Below are positions 17,915-25,429 of a DNA stretch of 64,000 nucleotides, piece by piece. The notes beneath the pieces were generated by a model. That model saw only the letters and a program-made list of their open reading frames with translations, did no database searches and was not told the DNA's origin. The stretch's first letter is position 1; the number at the start of each line of letters is the position of its first letter. Both the position numbers and the translations under genes were made by a program. The DNA comes from JBQKLI01 sp012798975. GTDB lineage: Bacteria; Bacillota; Clostridia; Tissierellales; Peptoniphilaceae. The stretch lies in NCBI RefSeq assembly GCF_052116305.1, contig NZ_JBQKLI010000001.1, positions 1 to 64,000 on the forward strand. Direction: 5' to 3'.

Positions 17915-18451
17915 ATGAATAAAAAGACAAAAATGTTGATAGAAGGCGGAGTAATGATTGCCTTAGCTGTAATTTTGAACCAGATTAAATTATTTCAAAT
18001 GCCAAATGGAGGATCCATCACTTTAGGAGGTTATGTACCTATATTTATCTATGCACTTAGATGGGGCGGTATTCCAGGGATTATATGCGGCGCTTTATAC
18101 GGAGTACTAGACGGGATACTAAATCCTTTTTTCTTCCATCCAGTTCAAGTACTGTTAGATTATCCCCTTGCCTATGGGGCTTTAGGTTTAGCAGGATTTG
18201 GAAACAATGGCGGTTTGGATCATAAGCTGGAATTAAAAAATATTTTAATGATTGTATTTGCATCTTTTATGCGCTTTGCATTTGCTGTAGTTTCAGGGGT
18301 AGTGTTTTTTGCTTCCTCCCTGCCGCAAAATGTAAATCCTTGGATTGCTTCAGCAGGATATAACGGGCCATACGTTACAGTAAATACCATTGTTGCTATA
18401 CTTCTATTGTTCTTGATCTGGAAGCCTCTTCAGAAGGGTTTAAAAAAATGA
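17915..18451 (+). CDS. thiT: thiamine ECF transporter substrate-binding subunit ThiT
   Basis: ThiT is the membrane S component that captures thiamine for an energy-coupling-factor transporter. The 178-residue protein has about six hydrophobic helices, with the conserved NQIKLFQMPNGGSITLGGYV segment near the start and GALYGVLDGIL after it, typical of the ThiT/YuaJ family. The shared ATPase and EcfT subunits are not in this window. It is controlled by the TPP riboswitch just upstream and overlaps thiN by 4 bases. Confidence 0.92.
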   Translation: MNKKTKMLIEGGVMIALAVILNQIKLFQMPNGGSITLGGYVPIFIYALRWGGIPGIICGALYGVLDGILNPFFFHPVQVLLDYPLAYGALGLAGFGNNGGLDHKLELKNILMIVFASFMRFAFAVVSGVVFFASSLPQNVNPWIASAGYNGPYVTVNTIVAILLLFLIWKPLQKGLKK

Positions 18452-19089
18452 TCGGATTGATTACAGCTGGAGGAGAGATTACGTCGCCGAAAGTATTTAT
18501 GGAAGAATATAACCAGTCTGATTTTCGAATCGCTGCAGACAGCGGCGTTGAGTTTTATTTAAGAAATGGGGTTGTGCCTGACAGAGTGCTGGGGGATTTC
18601 GATTCCATTTCGAAGGAAGGCAAGAGTTTTATAAAAGAAAAGAAAATTTCAGTTTCCTCTTTTCCACCGGAGAAAGATTATACGGATCTTGAACTTTGCA
18701 TCGACTTTCTTATAGAGAAAGGCTGCAAAAATATCACGATTCTTGGAGGGGTAGGAGACCGGATGGATCATAGTCTTGCGAATCTTTTTATGATGATTCG
18801 TTTTTATAAAGCGGGAATTACTATTACACTCCGAAATGATTTAATGAAAATTCAAGTCTTGGAAGGGAAACTGTCCTTAAAAAAGGAGTATGAGTTTTTA
18901 TCCGTTGTTCCGGCAGATCCTTTAGGCATAGTTGCAAGTCTAGAGGGTTTCTATTACCCTTTGGATAATAGAAAGATCCCTTTAGGCAGTACCTTGGGCG
19001 TGAGTAACTATATAATAGAAGAAGAGGGACATATTGATATTGCGGAAGGAACGGCTTATATAATTCAAACAAACGAAAGGAAAGCATAA
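18448..19089 (+). CDS. thiN: thiamine pyrophosphokinase
   Basis: ThiN converts imported thiamine to thiamine pyrophosphate, the ligand of the riboswitch ahead of this operon, giving feedback control. The 213-residue product has the N-terminal catalytic fold with AADSGVEFYLRNGVVPDRV, LGDFDS and PPEKDYTDLELC, then GGVGDRMDHSLANL, and a C-terminal thiamine-binding beta domain with PLGSTLGVSN. It overlaps thiT by ATGA. The convergent rpmB lies just beyond, behind a shared terminator. Confidence 0.93.
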   Translation: MIGLITAGGEITSPKVFMEEYNQSDFRIAADSGVEFYLRNGVVPDRVLGDFDSISKEGKSFIKEKKISVSSFPPEKDYTDLELCIDFLIEKGCKNITILGGVGDRMDHSLANLFMMIRFYKAGITITLRNDLMKIQVLEGKLSLKKEYEFLSVVPADPLGIVASLEGFYYPLDNRKIPLGSTLGVSNYIIEEEGHIDIAEGTAYIIQTNERKA

Positions 19090-19119
19090 AAAAAACGTCT
19101 CACGAATGAGACGTTTTTT
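19089..19119. terminator. bidirectional terminator between thiN and rpmB
   Basis: ACGTCTCA and TGAGACGT form a perfect 8-bp stem around CGAA, flanked by A-run and T-run so that it works on both strands. It begins at the thiN stop and ends at the rpmB stop, serving both convergent genes. Confidence 0.92.
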
Positions 19120-19309
19120 ATTGTGGACGAACTACTTTACCAGATTTCAAGCAATTTGCACACACGTTGATTTTTTTTGTTCCACCGTTGATTACGGCTC
19201 TTACTCTTCTAATATTTGGCGACCAACTACGATTTATTTTTCTATGAGAAAAGGTAACTTTATTACCGAACACCTTGCTTTTGCCACAGATTTCGCATTT
19301 CTTAGACAT
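19118..19309 (-). CDS. rpmB: 50S ribosomal protein L28
   Basis: The 63-residue L28 starts MSKKCEICGKSK from the ATG at 19309, which has GGGAGGT upstream. An in-frame upstream start would add only five residues and ignore this site. Four cysteines in two CxxC pairs (CEICGK and CANCLK) mark the zinc-binding form of L28. The core GNKVTFSHRKINRSWSPNI is conserved. It is transcribed on its own, opposite to its neighbours, and shares its terminator with thiN. Confidence 0.95.
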   Translation of the reverse strand: MSKKCEICGKSKVFGNKVTFSHRKINRSWSPNIRRVRAVINGGTKKINVCANCLKSGKVVRPQ

Positions 19310-19351
19310 ACTTACACCTCCCAAGATTAAATTGACTCAATAACAAACTAT

Positions 19352-19380
19352 ATTATAACAAATCATTTTTTATCTTTCAA
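19352..19380 (-). promoter_or_regulatory. promoter of rpmB
   Basis: On the minus strand TTGAAA (19380-19375) and TATAAT (19357-19352) are separated by exactly 17 bases, about 40 bases ahead of the rpmB start. Confidence 0.75.
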
Positions 19381-19424
19381 GAAAAAAATGCAATAAGTTT
19401 CAGAAAAGCCGAACTTCTAATGTA

Positions 19425-19453
19425 TTTACAAGAATTCTTTTTTAAGATAAGAT
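19425..19453 (+). promoter_or_regulatory. possible promoter of asp23-fakA
   Basis: TTTACA and TAAGAT are 17 bases apart, 42 bases ahead of the asp23-like gene. The -10 match is modest. Confidence 0.45.
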
Positions 19454-19494
19454 AAAGAATATATTGAAAACAAATTAACATCAAGGAGGTTCCT

Positions 19495-19854
19495 ATGGCT
19501 GCAAAAATGGTCAATGAGATGGGAGTCATTACAATATCGGATCAAGTAATCACAACAATTGCCAGCAATGCTGCAATGCAGACGTACGGTATTGTGGGTT
19601 TAGCTTATAAAAATGCAAAAGACGGTCTGCTCATAATGCTTAAAAAAGACAATATGAGCAAAGGCGTGACGATTACTACTCAAGAAAACCGAATTACAAT
19701 CGATTTAACAGTTGTATTGGAATATGGAGTAAGAATTGCTGTAGTATGCGAGAATATTATAGACACTGTACGTTTTAATGTTGAGAATCAGACAGGTTTG
19801 ATTGTAGATGAAATTAATGTATTAGTACAAGATATGAGGATGCAAAATGTATAG
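19495..19854 (+). CDS. Asp23/Gls24 family envelope stress protein (YloU-like)
   Basis: This 119-residue protein belongs to the Asp23/Gls24 family (DUF322), small proteins linked to envelope stress and, in staphylococci, membrane-associated filament formation. The N-terminal MGVITISDQVITTIASNAA and the middle IDLTVVLEYGVRI are typical. It lies directly upstream of the fakA homologue, the conserved yloU-yloV order. A GGAGG site precedes the ATG. Its exact role in clostridia is not known. Confidence 0.85.
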   Translation: MAAKMVNEMGVITISDQVITTIASNAAMQTYGIVGLAYKNAKDGLLIMLKKDNMSKGVTITTQENRITIDLTVVLEYGVRIAVVCENIIDTVRFNVENQTGLIVDEINVLVQDMRMQNV

Positions 19855-19863
19855 GAGGCAGAG

Positions 19864-21474
19864 ATGAGAAATATTAATGGAGAAATTTTAAGCAAATGTT
19901 TTATCTCTGCTTTCCAATACCTAGAAGTGCATAAGGAAGAAGTAAATGCTCTAAATGTGTTTCCTGTTCCAGATGGAGATACTGGAACCAATATGTCCCT
20001 TACTATGCGTTCGGCAGCGAGACAGATAAATGCTTTAGAGGAATTTACAGCAGGTACAGTTGCGAAAGCTGCAAGCAGCGGTTCTTTAATGGGAGCACGG
20101 GGAAATTCAGGGGTTATTCTTTCCCAGATCCTTCGAGGTTTTGCGGTGGGCTGCGGCGATTCTGACACCTTGGAGATAGAAACACTTAAGGATGCCTTTT
20201 CAAATGCGTATAAGACAGCATATAAGGCTGTAATGAAGCCTACAGAGGGTACAATACTAACTGTTATCCGTGCGATGGGCGAATTCGCAGAAGAAAATTA
20301 TGAACATTATGATGAAATTTTTGTTTTCTTCGACGACATCTTAGAAGCAGGACAGATTGCCTTGGATAATACTCCCAATCAGCTTCCAGTGCTAAAGGAA
20401 GCCGGTGTAATCGATGCGGGCGGCCAAGGACTTTGTTATATTGTAGAGGGTATGATCCACTATGAAACAGCACCTGCATTAATCAAAGAAACAAGAAAAG
20501 AGCGAGTAGTTCAAGAAACACATCAGCCAGATCAGGATATTGAATTTGGATATTGTACAGAATTTATGATTCATTCGAATGAAGATTATGAAGCCTATCG
20601 TGATTTTATTTCATCTTATGGCGATTCTTTGATTGTAGTGGGAGCCGACGGTTTGATTAAAACCCACATTCATACAAATAATCCTGGAGAAGTTATCGAA
20701 AAGGCGCTGCAGTTGGGAAGTCTAAGCGATATTAAAATCGACAATATGAGAATACAGCATCAGCATGTCTTAGCTACTGACGAGGAGCTTAAAAAGAATA
20801 CGGAATCAAAACCTAGAGAAAAATATGGTTTTATTGCTATTTCCAGCGGAAAGGGCCTGGATAAGATATTTACAGAACTTTCAGTAAATAAGATTATATC
20901 CGGGGGTCAGACCATGAATCCTTCTACCGAAGATATACTAAAAGCTATCGATGAAGTTCATGCGGACAATGTTTTTGTGTTTCCGAATAATAAAAATATT
21001 ATTCTAACAGCAAAACAAGCGAAAGATCTTTCCGATAAAAACATTATTGTCATCGAAACGACTTCTATCCCAGAAGCTTACTCTGCTATTTTGGCCTTTG
21101 ATGAAGACAATGAGCCGGAGAAAAACGAAGCAGATATGAATGATGCCATCGTAGAAATCAAAACAGCACAGATAACTTACTCTGTGCGGGATACAACGGT
21201 TGAAGGTATAAAAGTAAAAAAAGGCGACTATTTATGTATTCTAGATAACAAAATCATAAACAGCGGCTCAGATATAGAGAATATGTTCAAAGAACTTTGC
21301 AAGAAAGCGATTGACGATGATGTTTCTATTGTAACAATTTATTGTGGAGAAGATTCTGATTCCTTAACTTCGGCGAATCTTAGAGCATTTGTCGAAGAAG
21401 AGTATGAGGATCTCGATATCGATGTAGTAGAAGGCGGCCAGCCTGTATATTCCTACTTGATTTCCTTTGAATAG
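19864..21474 (+). CDS. fakA: fatty acid kinase catalytic subunit FakA-like (DAK2 domain)
   Basis: The 536-residue protein has an N-terminal DAK2 kinase domain with the signature LNVFPVPDGDTGTNMSLTM and SLMGARGNSGVILSQILRG, then a middle FakA-type segment (EFGYCTEFMIH) and a C-terminal EDD-like region. FakA phosphorylates fatty acids presented by a FakB carrier so that exogenous fatty acids enter phospholipid synthesis. No fakB is in this window. It follows the Asp23 gene by 9 bases and was formerly annotated YloV. Confidence 0.9.
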   Translation: MRNINGEILSKCFISAFQYLEVHKEEVNALNVFPVPDGDTGTNMSLTMRSAARQINALEEFTAGTVAKAASSGSLMGARGNSGVILSQILRGFAVGCGDSDTLEIETLKDAFSNAYKTAYKAVMKPTEGTILTVIRAMGEFAEENYEHYDEIFVFFDDILEAGQIALDNTPNQLPVLKEAGVIDAGGQGLCYIVEGMIHYETAPALIKETRKERVVQETHQPDQDIEFGYCTEFMIHSNEDYEAYRDFISSYGDSLIVVGADGLIKTHIHTNNPGEVIEKALQLGSLSDIKIDNMRIQHQHVLATDEELKKNTESKPREKYGFIAISSGKGLDKIFTELSVNKIISGGQTMNPSTEDILKAIDEVHADNVFVFPNNKNIILTAKQAKDLSDKNIIVIETTSIPEAYSAILAFDEDNEPEKNEADMNDAIVEIKTAQITYSVRDTTVEGIKVKKGDYLCILDNKIINSGSDIENMFKELCKKAIDDDVSIVTIYCGEDSDSLTSANLRAFVEEEYEDLDIDVVEGGQPVYSYLISFE

Positions 21475-21509
21475 GAAAGAAGAGGTTTGAATAGTTAAAT
21501 AGATTTTAG

Positions 21510-21536
21510 AAAGCCTTACAGTTTGTAAGGCTTTTT
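21510..21536 (+). terminator. terminator between fakA and recG
   Basis: AAAGCCTTAC pairs perfectly with GTAAGGCTTT around a 5-base loop and runs into TTT. It ends 14 bases ahead of the recG start, so recG either has its own promoter or depends on read-through. Confidence 0.85.
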
Positions 21537-21549
21537 GTTAGGAGTTTTA

Positions 21550-23574
21550 ATGAAAGTTGAAAATTTAAAAGGAATTGGACCTAAAAAAAAGCAGTTCCTT
21601 GAGAAACTATCTCTTTCCGATACGAGAGATCTGCTGGATTATTATCCTAAAGGTTATGAGGATCGCTCGACATTATATCATGTTAATCAAACAGAAGATA
21701 AAAAATCATATTTATTAAGATTAAAAATAATCGATGGCGGAAACCTCAGATTTTCCGGTCGAAAATCTGTTTTAACCTTTAAAGCAGCAGATGATACAGG
21801 TTCCTGCCAGATAGTCTGGTTTAATCAGCCATACTTGAAATCAAAGATAAAAATAGGAGAGGTTTATTATTTTTATGGAAAAATCAGCAGAAAAAACAAT
21901 CGTATAGATCTCCAGACGCCTATAGTAAACAAAACTTTAAAAAAGGAACTAGGAAATTTTACAGCTGTCTATCCTTTGACAAAAGGATTGACGCAGAAAG
22001 ATTTTCGAAACATAATTTGCCAGGCATTGGAAATTGAAAAAATCGAGAATATAATTCCGGAGGAAATCCGCCTCAAAGAAAATCTTTTAGATCGACAGCA
22101 TGCCTATAGAGAAATCCACGCACCAAGTTCTCTTCATTTCCAAAAAGCTGCGAAAAGAACTTTAATTTTTGAAGAGCTTTTGATCGTTCAGCTAGCTATG
22201 AAAATGCTTAAAAATAAAAAGAGACGCAGAGGTTACGCCTTTGTATATGATAAAAAAATAGAAGAGTTGATTGGAAGTCTTGACTTTCCCTTGACACATG
22301 CCCAAGAACGCGTCCTTCAGGAAATTTTTCAAGATATGAAAAAGCCGATTTCTATGAACCGCCTTGTGCAAGGCGATGTGGGCTCTGGAAAAACAATTAT
22401 AGCTGTTGCTGCCATCTATTTATGTTTTTTGAATCAGAAACAGGCTGCATTTATGGCACCAACAGAGATCTTGGCAGCTCAGCATTATGAGTCTGTTTGT
22501 GGAATTTTGGATTCTTTCGGTGTCAAGACTGCTTTGCTAGTGGGAAGCTTAAAGAAAAAAGAAAAAGAAGATATTATCCAGCGTTTAAAAGAGGGAGATA
22601 TTGATCTTATTATCGGGACCCATGCAGTGTTGGAAGACTATGTGGAATTTCAAAATCTTGGACTTGTGATTACCGATGAGCAGCACCGTTTCGGTGTAAA
22701 GCAAAGAGCAGTATTGACCGGGAAAGGTGAAAGTCCAGATACATTAGTTATGACAGCAACACCTATTCCAAGAACTTTGTCCCTTGTTTTTTATGGGGAC
22801 TTGGATGTTTCAAGTATTGATGAACTTCCCCCTGGAAGAATACCCATCAAGACATATGCTGTACCAATTTCAATCGAAGAGAGGATTATGAAATTCTTGA
22901 TCGATCATCTAGAAAAAAGAAAACAAGCATATGTCATTTGTCCTTTAGTTGAGGAGAATGAAGAACTGCCTTTAAAGTCGATTGAGAAGATGCAGATCTA
23001 TCTCAAGAGAAAATATTTTAAAGATTTCAAGTTGGGAGTCATTCACGGAAGAATGAAGGCCGAGGAGAAAAATCGTATTATGGAAGAGTTTTCAGAAAAC
23101 AAGATTCAGATTCTTCTTGCGACTACCGTTATAGAAGTGGGGATCAATGTTCCAAATGCTGTGATAATGGTTATATATAATGCAGAAAGATTTGGATTGT
23201 CCCAGCTTCATCAGCTGCGGGGCCGTGTGGGACGGGGAGACAGCGAATCCTATTGTATCTTAATCCATGAAGGCAGAAGCATGATTTCAAGGGAAAGAAT
23301 GAGAATTATGCAGCAGACCACAGACGGCTTTCTGCTTTCAGAAAAAGATTTGGAATTAAGGGGTGAGGGGGATTTATTAGGCACGAATCAATCTGGACTT
23401 CCCCAGTTTCGAATAGCCGATCCTTTTAACGAAGGAGAGCTGGTTCGAAAGATTGCTGAAACTTGTTCGGAAATTTTAGAGAAGGATCTTTTGTATACAG
23501 AGAATTTTGAAAATTTATACAAAGAAGCAGAAAGTTTTTTAAATAGATTGTCAGAAAATATAATTTTTAATTAA
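21550..23574 (+). CDS. recG: ATP-dependent DNA helicase RecG
   Basis: RecG remodels stalled forks and Holliday junctions. The product is 674 residues from the ATG at 21550, which has TAGGAG six bases upstream. A TTG at 21535 inside the terminator is an unlikely start. The N-terminal wedge domain (about 1-250) is followed by the helicase core with GDVGSGKT, the DEQH box in ITDEQHRFGVKQR, TATPIPRT, and the C-terminal HQLRGRVGRG. It is followed after 13 bases by rsmD. Confidence 0.95.
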   Translation: MKVENLKGIGPKKKQFLEKLSLSDTRDLLDYYPKGYEDRSTLYHVNQTEDKKSYLLRLKIIDGGNLRFSGRKSVLTFKAADDTGSCQIVWFNQPYLKSKIKIGEVYYFYGKISRKNNRIDLQTPIVNKTLKKELGNFTAVYPLTKGLTQKDFRNIICQALEIEKIENIIPEEIRLKENLLDRQHAYREIHAPSSLHFQKAAKRTLIFEELLIVQLAMKMLKNKKRRRGYAFVYDKKIEELIGSLDFPLTHAQERVLQEIFQDMKKPISMNRLVQGDVGSGKTIIAVAAIYLCFLNQKQAAFMAPTEILAAQHYESVCGILDSFGVKTALLVGSLKKKEKEDIIQRLKEGDIDLIIGTHAVLEDYVEFQNLGLVITDEQHRFGVKQRAVLTGKGESPDTLVMTATPIPRTLSLVFYGDLDVSSIDELPPGRIPIKTYAVPISIEERIMKFLIDHLEKRKQAYVICPLVEENEELPLKSIEKMQIYLKRKYFKDFKLGVIHGRMKAEEKNRIMEEFSENKIQILLATTVIEVGINVPNAVIMVIYNAERFGLSQLHQLRGRVGRGDSESYCILIHEGRSMISRERMRIMQQTTDGFLLSEKDLELRGEGDLLGTNQSGLPQFRIADPFNEGELVRKIAETCSEILEKDLLYTENFENLYKEAESFLNRLSENIIFN

Positions 23575-23587
23575 GAAAGGAACATTT

Positions 23588-24166
23588 ATGAGAGTAATAT
23601 CAGGAGAAAAAAGAGGGAAAAAGTTATTTTCCCCTTCTGAATCAACAAGACCCACAGAGGATCGTGTAAAAGAGGCTCTTTTTAATATATTGACAGAAAT
23701 CGAAGAGGGTTCGGCGGTACTGGATCTTTTTGCAGGCTCGGGGGGAATCGGAATAGAGTTTCTTTCTAGAGGAGCTGACAGAGCTGTTTTTTCTGAATAT
23801 AAAAGAGAGAATATCAACACGATAAAGAAAAATCTGGAACATGTAGGATATGAAGAAAAAAGTGCTATCTATTCAGGAGATTATAATAGAAACCTTTATC
23901 AAATTTCTCAAAGCCGATACTCTTCTTTTGATTATATTTTTATCGATCCTCCTTTTGATAAGATTGAATATTACGATAATGCATTGGAACAGATTAATAA
24001 CTTATCATTGCTTAAAAAAGATGGTATAATTATTCTGGAGTCTAGAGGAGACCTTAATTTGGACTTGGATGTTTTCGAATGTATTAAGGAAAAGAAATAC
24101 GGAAAGCATATAAGACTTTATTTTCTAAGAAGGAGAGATCAAGATGAGAGTACTGTATCCAGGTAG
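23588..24166 (+). CDS. rsmD: 16S rRNA m2G966 methyltransferase RsmD
   Basis: RsmD methylates N2 of guanine 966 in 16S rRNA. The 192-residue product has the family opening MRVISGEKRGKKL, the RPTEDRVKEALFNIL helix, the SAM motif VLDLFAGSGGIGIEFLSRGA and the catalytic DPPF. It overlaps coaD by 23 bases, the same rsmD-coaD coupling found in most Bacillota. Confidence 0.94.
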   Translation: MRVISGEKRGKKLFSPSESTRPTEDRVKEALFNILTEIEEGSAVLDLFAGSGGIGIEFLSRGADRAVFSEYKRENINTIKKNLEHVGYEEKSAIYSGDYNRNLYQISQSRYSSFDYIFIDPPFDKIEYYDNALEQINNLSLLKKDGIIILESRGDLNLDLDVFECIKEKKYGKHIRLYFLRRRDQDESTVSR

Positions 24167-24623
24167 TTTTGACCCTATTACAAACGGGCACCTCAACATC
24201 ATAAAAAGATCCTCCAAAATTTTCGACGAAGTCTGCGTTGCGATACTTAACAATCCTGGAAAGTCTTCTTTATTTACAGTAGAAGAAAGAATGAAGATGA
24301 TCAAGGATTCCTGTTATAATATTCCTAATATTATTGTAAGTTCTTTCAACAGTCTGACAGTGGATGCAGCCAGAGAGTTGGAATGCAGTATTATTATTAG
24401 AGGACTTCGGGCAGTCACTGATTATGAGAGCGAAATGCAGATGGCTTTAGTGAATAAAGAGTTGAATGATGAAATTGAAACTTTTTTTATGGTAGCTGAT
24501 GGAGAGTATTCTTTCTTAAGCTCTAGTATAATAAAAGAAATTGCATCTTTCGGGGGAGATTTCGAATCTTTGGTTCCGGAAAATGTATCAAAAAAATTAT
24601 TGGAAAAATATGGGAGGAAGTAA
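24144..24623 (+). CDS. coaD: phosphopantetheine adenylyltransferase
   Basis: CoaD adenylates 4'-phosphopantetheine to dephospho-CoA, the step after CoaBC in coenzyme A synthesis. The 159-residue enzyme shows the nucleotidyltransferase motif GSFDPITNGH, IIRGLRAVTDYESEMQMA and the SSSIIKE loop. The ATG at 24144 lies inside rsmD behind AAGGAGAG. A coiled-coil gene begins one base after its stop. Confidence 0.95.
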   Translation: MRVLYPGSFDPITNGHLNIIKRSSKIFDEVCVAILNNPGKSSLFTVEERMKMIKDSCYNIPNIIVSSFNSLTVDAARELECSIIIRGLRAVTDYESEMQMALVNKELNDEIETFFMVADGEYSFLSSSIIKEIASFGGDFESLVPENVSKKLLEKYGRK

Positions 24624-24624
24624 A

Positions 24625-25104
24625 ATGGATCTAATTCAATTAATTGAAGAGATGGAAGATTTAATGGACGGGGCGTCGACGGTGCCTTTTTCAAAGAAAG
24701 TTATGGTAGATGCGGACGAGGTTTTGGAAATCTTAACAGAAATGAGAGAAGCGCTGCCAGAAGAAATTAAACAAGCACAATGGGTAACAGAAGAGAAAGA
24801 AAGAATTGTAACAGAAGCAGAAAGAGAAGCTGATGCAATTCGCAAGGGTGCTCAAAAAGATGCAGATGATATGAATAAAGATGCTCAAAAACGTTTTGAA
24901 GCTTTGATTAACGAACATGATATTACAAAACAAGCAGAAAAATACGGCGAAGAGATCGTGTCGAAAGCAGAACAAAATGCAAGAGTACTTAAAATGCAAT
25001 CTATTACTTATGTTGACGAGATGCTTGCAACCACTCAAAACAAAATCCAAGATCTTTTAATTGTATTAGAGGACAATAGAAAAGAATTAAAGAAAGATAA
25101 ATAA
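24625..25104 (+). CDS. coiled-coil protein, ATP-synthase-subunit-like, function unknown
   Basis: The 159-residue protein starts at the ATG at 24625, behind GGGAGGA. An upstream in-frame TTG lies within coaD and is rejected. Almost the whole chain from residue 30 is a charged alpha helix rich in Ala, Glu and Lys, with repeated EAxxxADAI and KDAQKR patterns like the stalk or peripheral subunits of ATPases and DivIVA-type proteins. Similar genes are found beside coaD in other clostridia, usually named putative ATPase. I cannot assign a function. Confidence 0.7.
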   Translation: MDLIQLIEEMEDLMDGASTVPFSKKVMVDADEVLEILTEMREALPEEIKQAQWVTEEKERIVTEAEREADAIRKGAQKDADDMNKDAQKRFEALINEHDITKQAEKYGEEIVSKAEQNARVLKMQSITYVDEMLATTQNKIQDLLIVLEDNRKELKKDK

Positions 25105-25166
25105 ATTTATTTTATTATCTCTATAGATCTGTTATAATCACAAACATAAATAAGAGGAGGTGTCAC

Positions 25167-25394
25167 ATGAAAGGAATATTTACCATTATACTTGCGATTG
25201 CCAGTGTTGCAGTAATAATAGCTGTTTTATTGCAGGATTCAAAATCTGACGGGATAGCATCCCTATCTGCTGAATCTACAAATATCGCAGGACAGGGATC
25301 TCACAATACTAAAGAGACCTTCCTCAATAAAATTGTAGTAGGAGCAGGGATTATTTTTATGGTCTCAGCTTTAGCACTAGCGATTATTGCATAA
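25167..25394 (+). CDS. secG: preprotein translocase subunit SecG
   Basis: SecG is a small accessory subunit of the SecYEG channel. The 75-residue chain has two membrane helices (residues 2-22 and 54-74) joined by a polar loop containing the typical AGQGSHNTKETFLNKI segment. A GAGGAGG site precedes the ATG. The last codons overlap a strong hairpin, so transcription probably ends here ahead of the pyrophosphatase gene. Confidence 0.9.
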   Translation: MKGIFTIILAIASVAVIIAVLLQDSKSDGIASLSAESTNIAGQGSHNTKETFLNKIVVGAGIIFMVSALALAIIA

Positions 25395-25405
25395 TCGCTA
25401 GTTTT
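25377..25405 (+). terminator. hairpin overlapping the secG stop
   Basis: CTAGCGATTAT and ATAATCGCTAG form a perfect 11-bp stem with a 3-base loop, spanning the last secG codons and the stop, followed by TTTT. It could be a terminator or an attenuator ahead of hppA. The T tract is short. Confidence 0.55.
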
Positions 25406-25429
25406 CAATTAAAAGGAGAGTGTCAAAAA

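Noticed and set aside
19325..19494. spoVM between rpmB and asp23 or near thiN
   Set aside because: No 26-codon frame with the SpoVM pattern is present. Only an 11-codon chance frame is seen.
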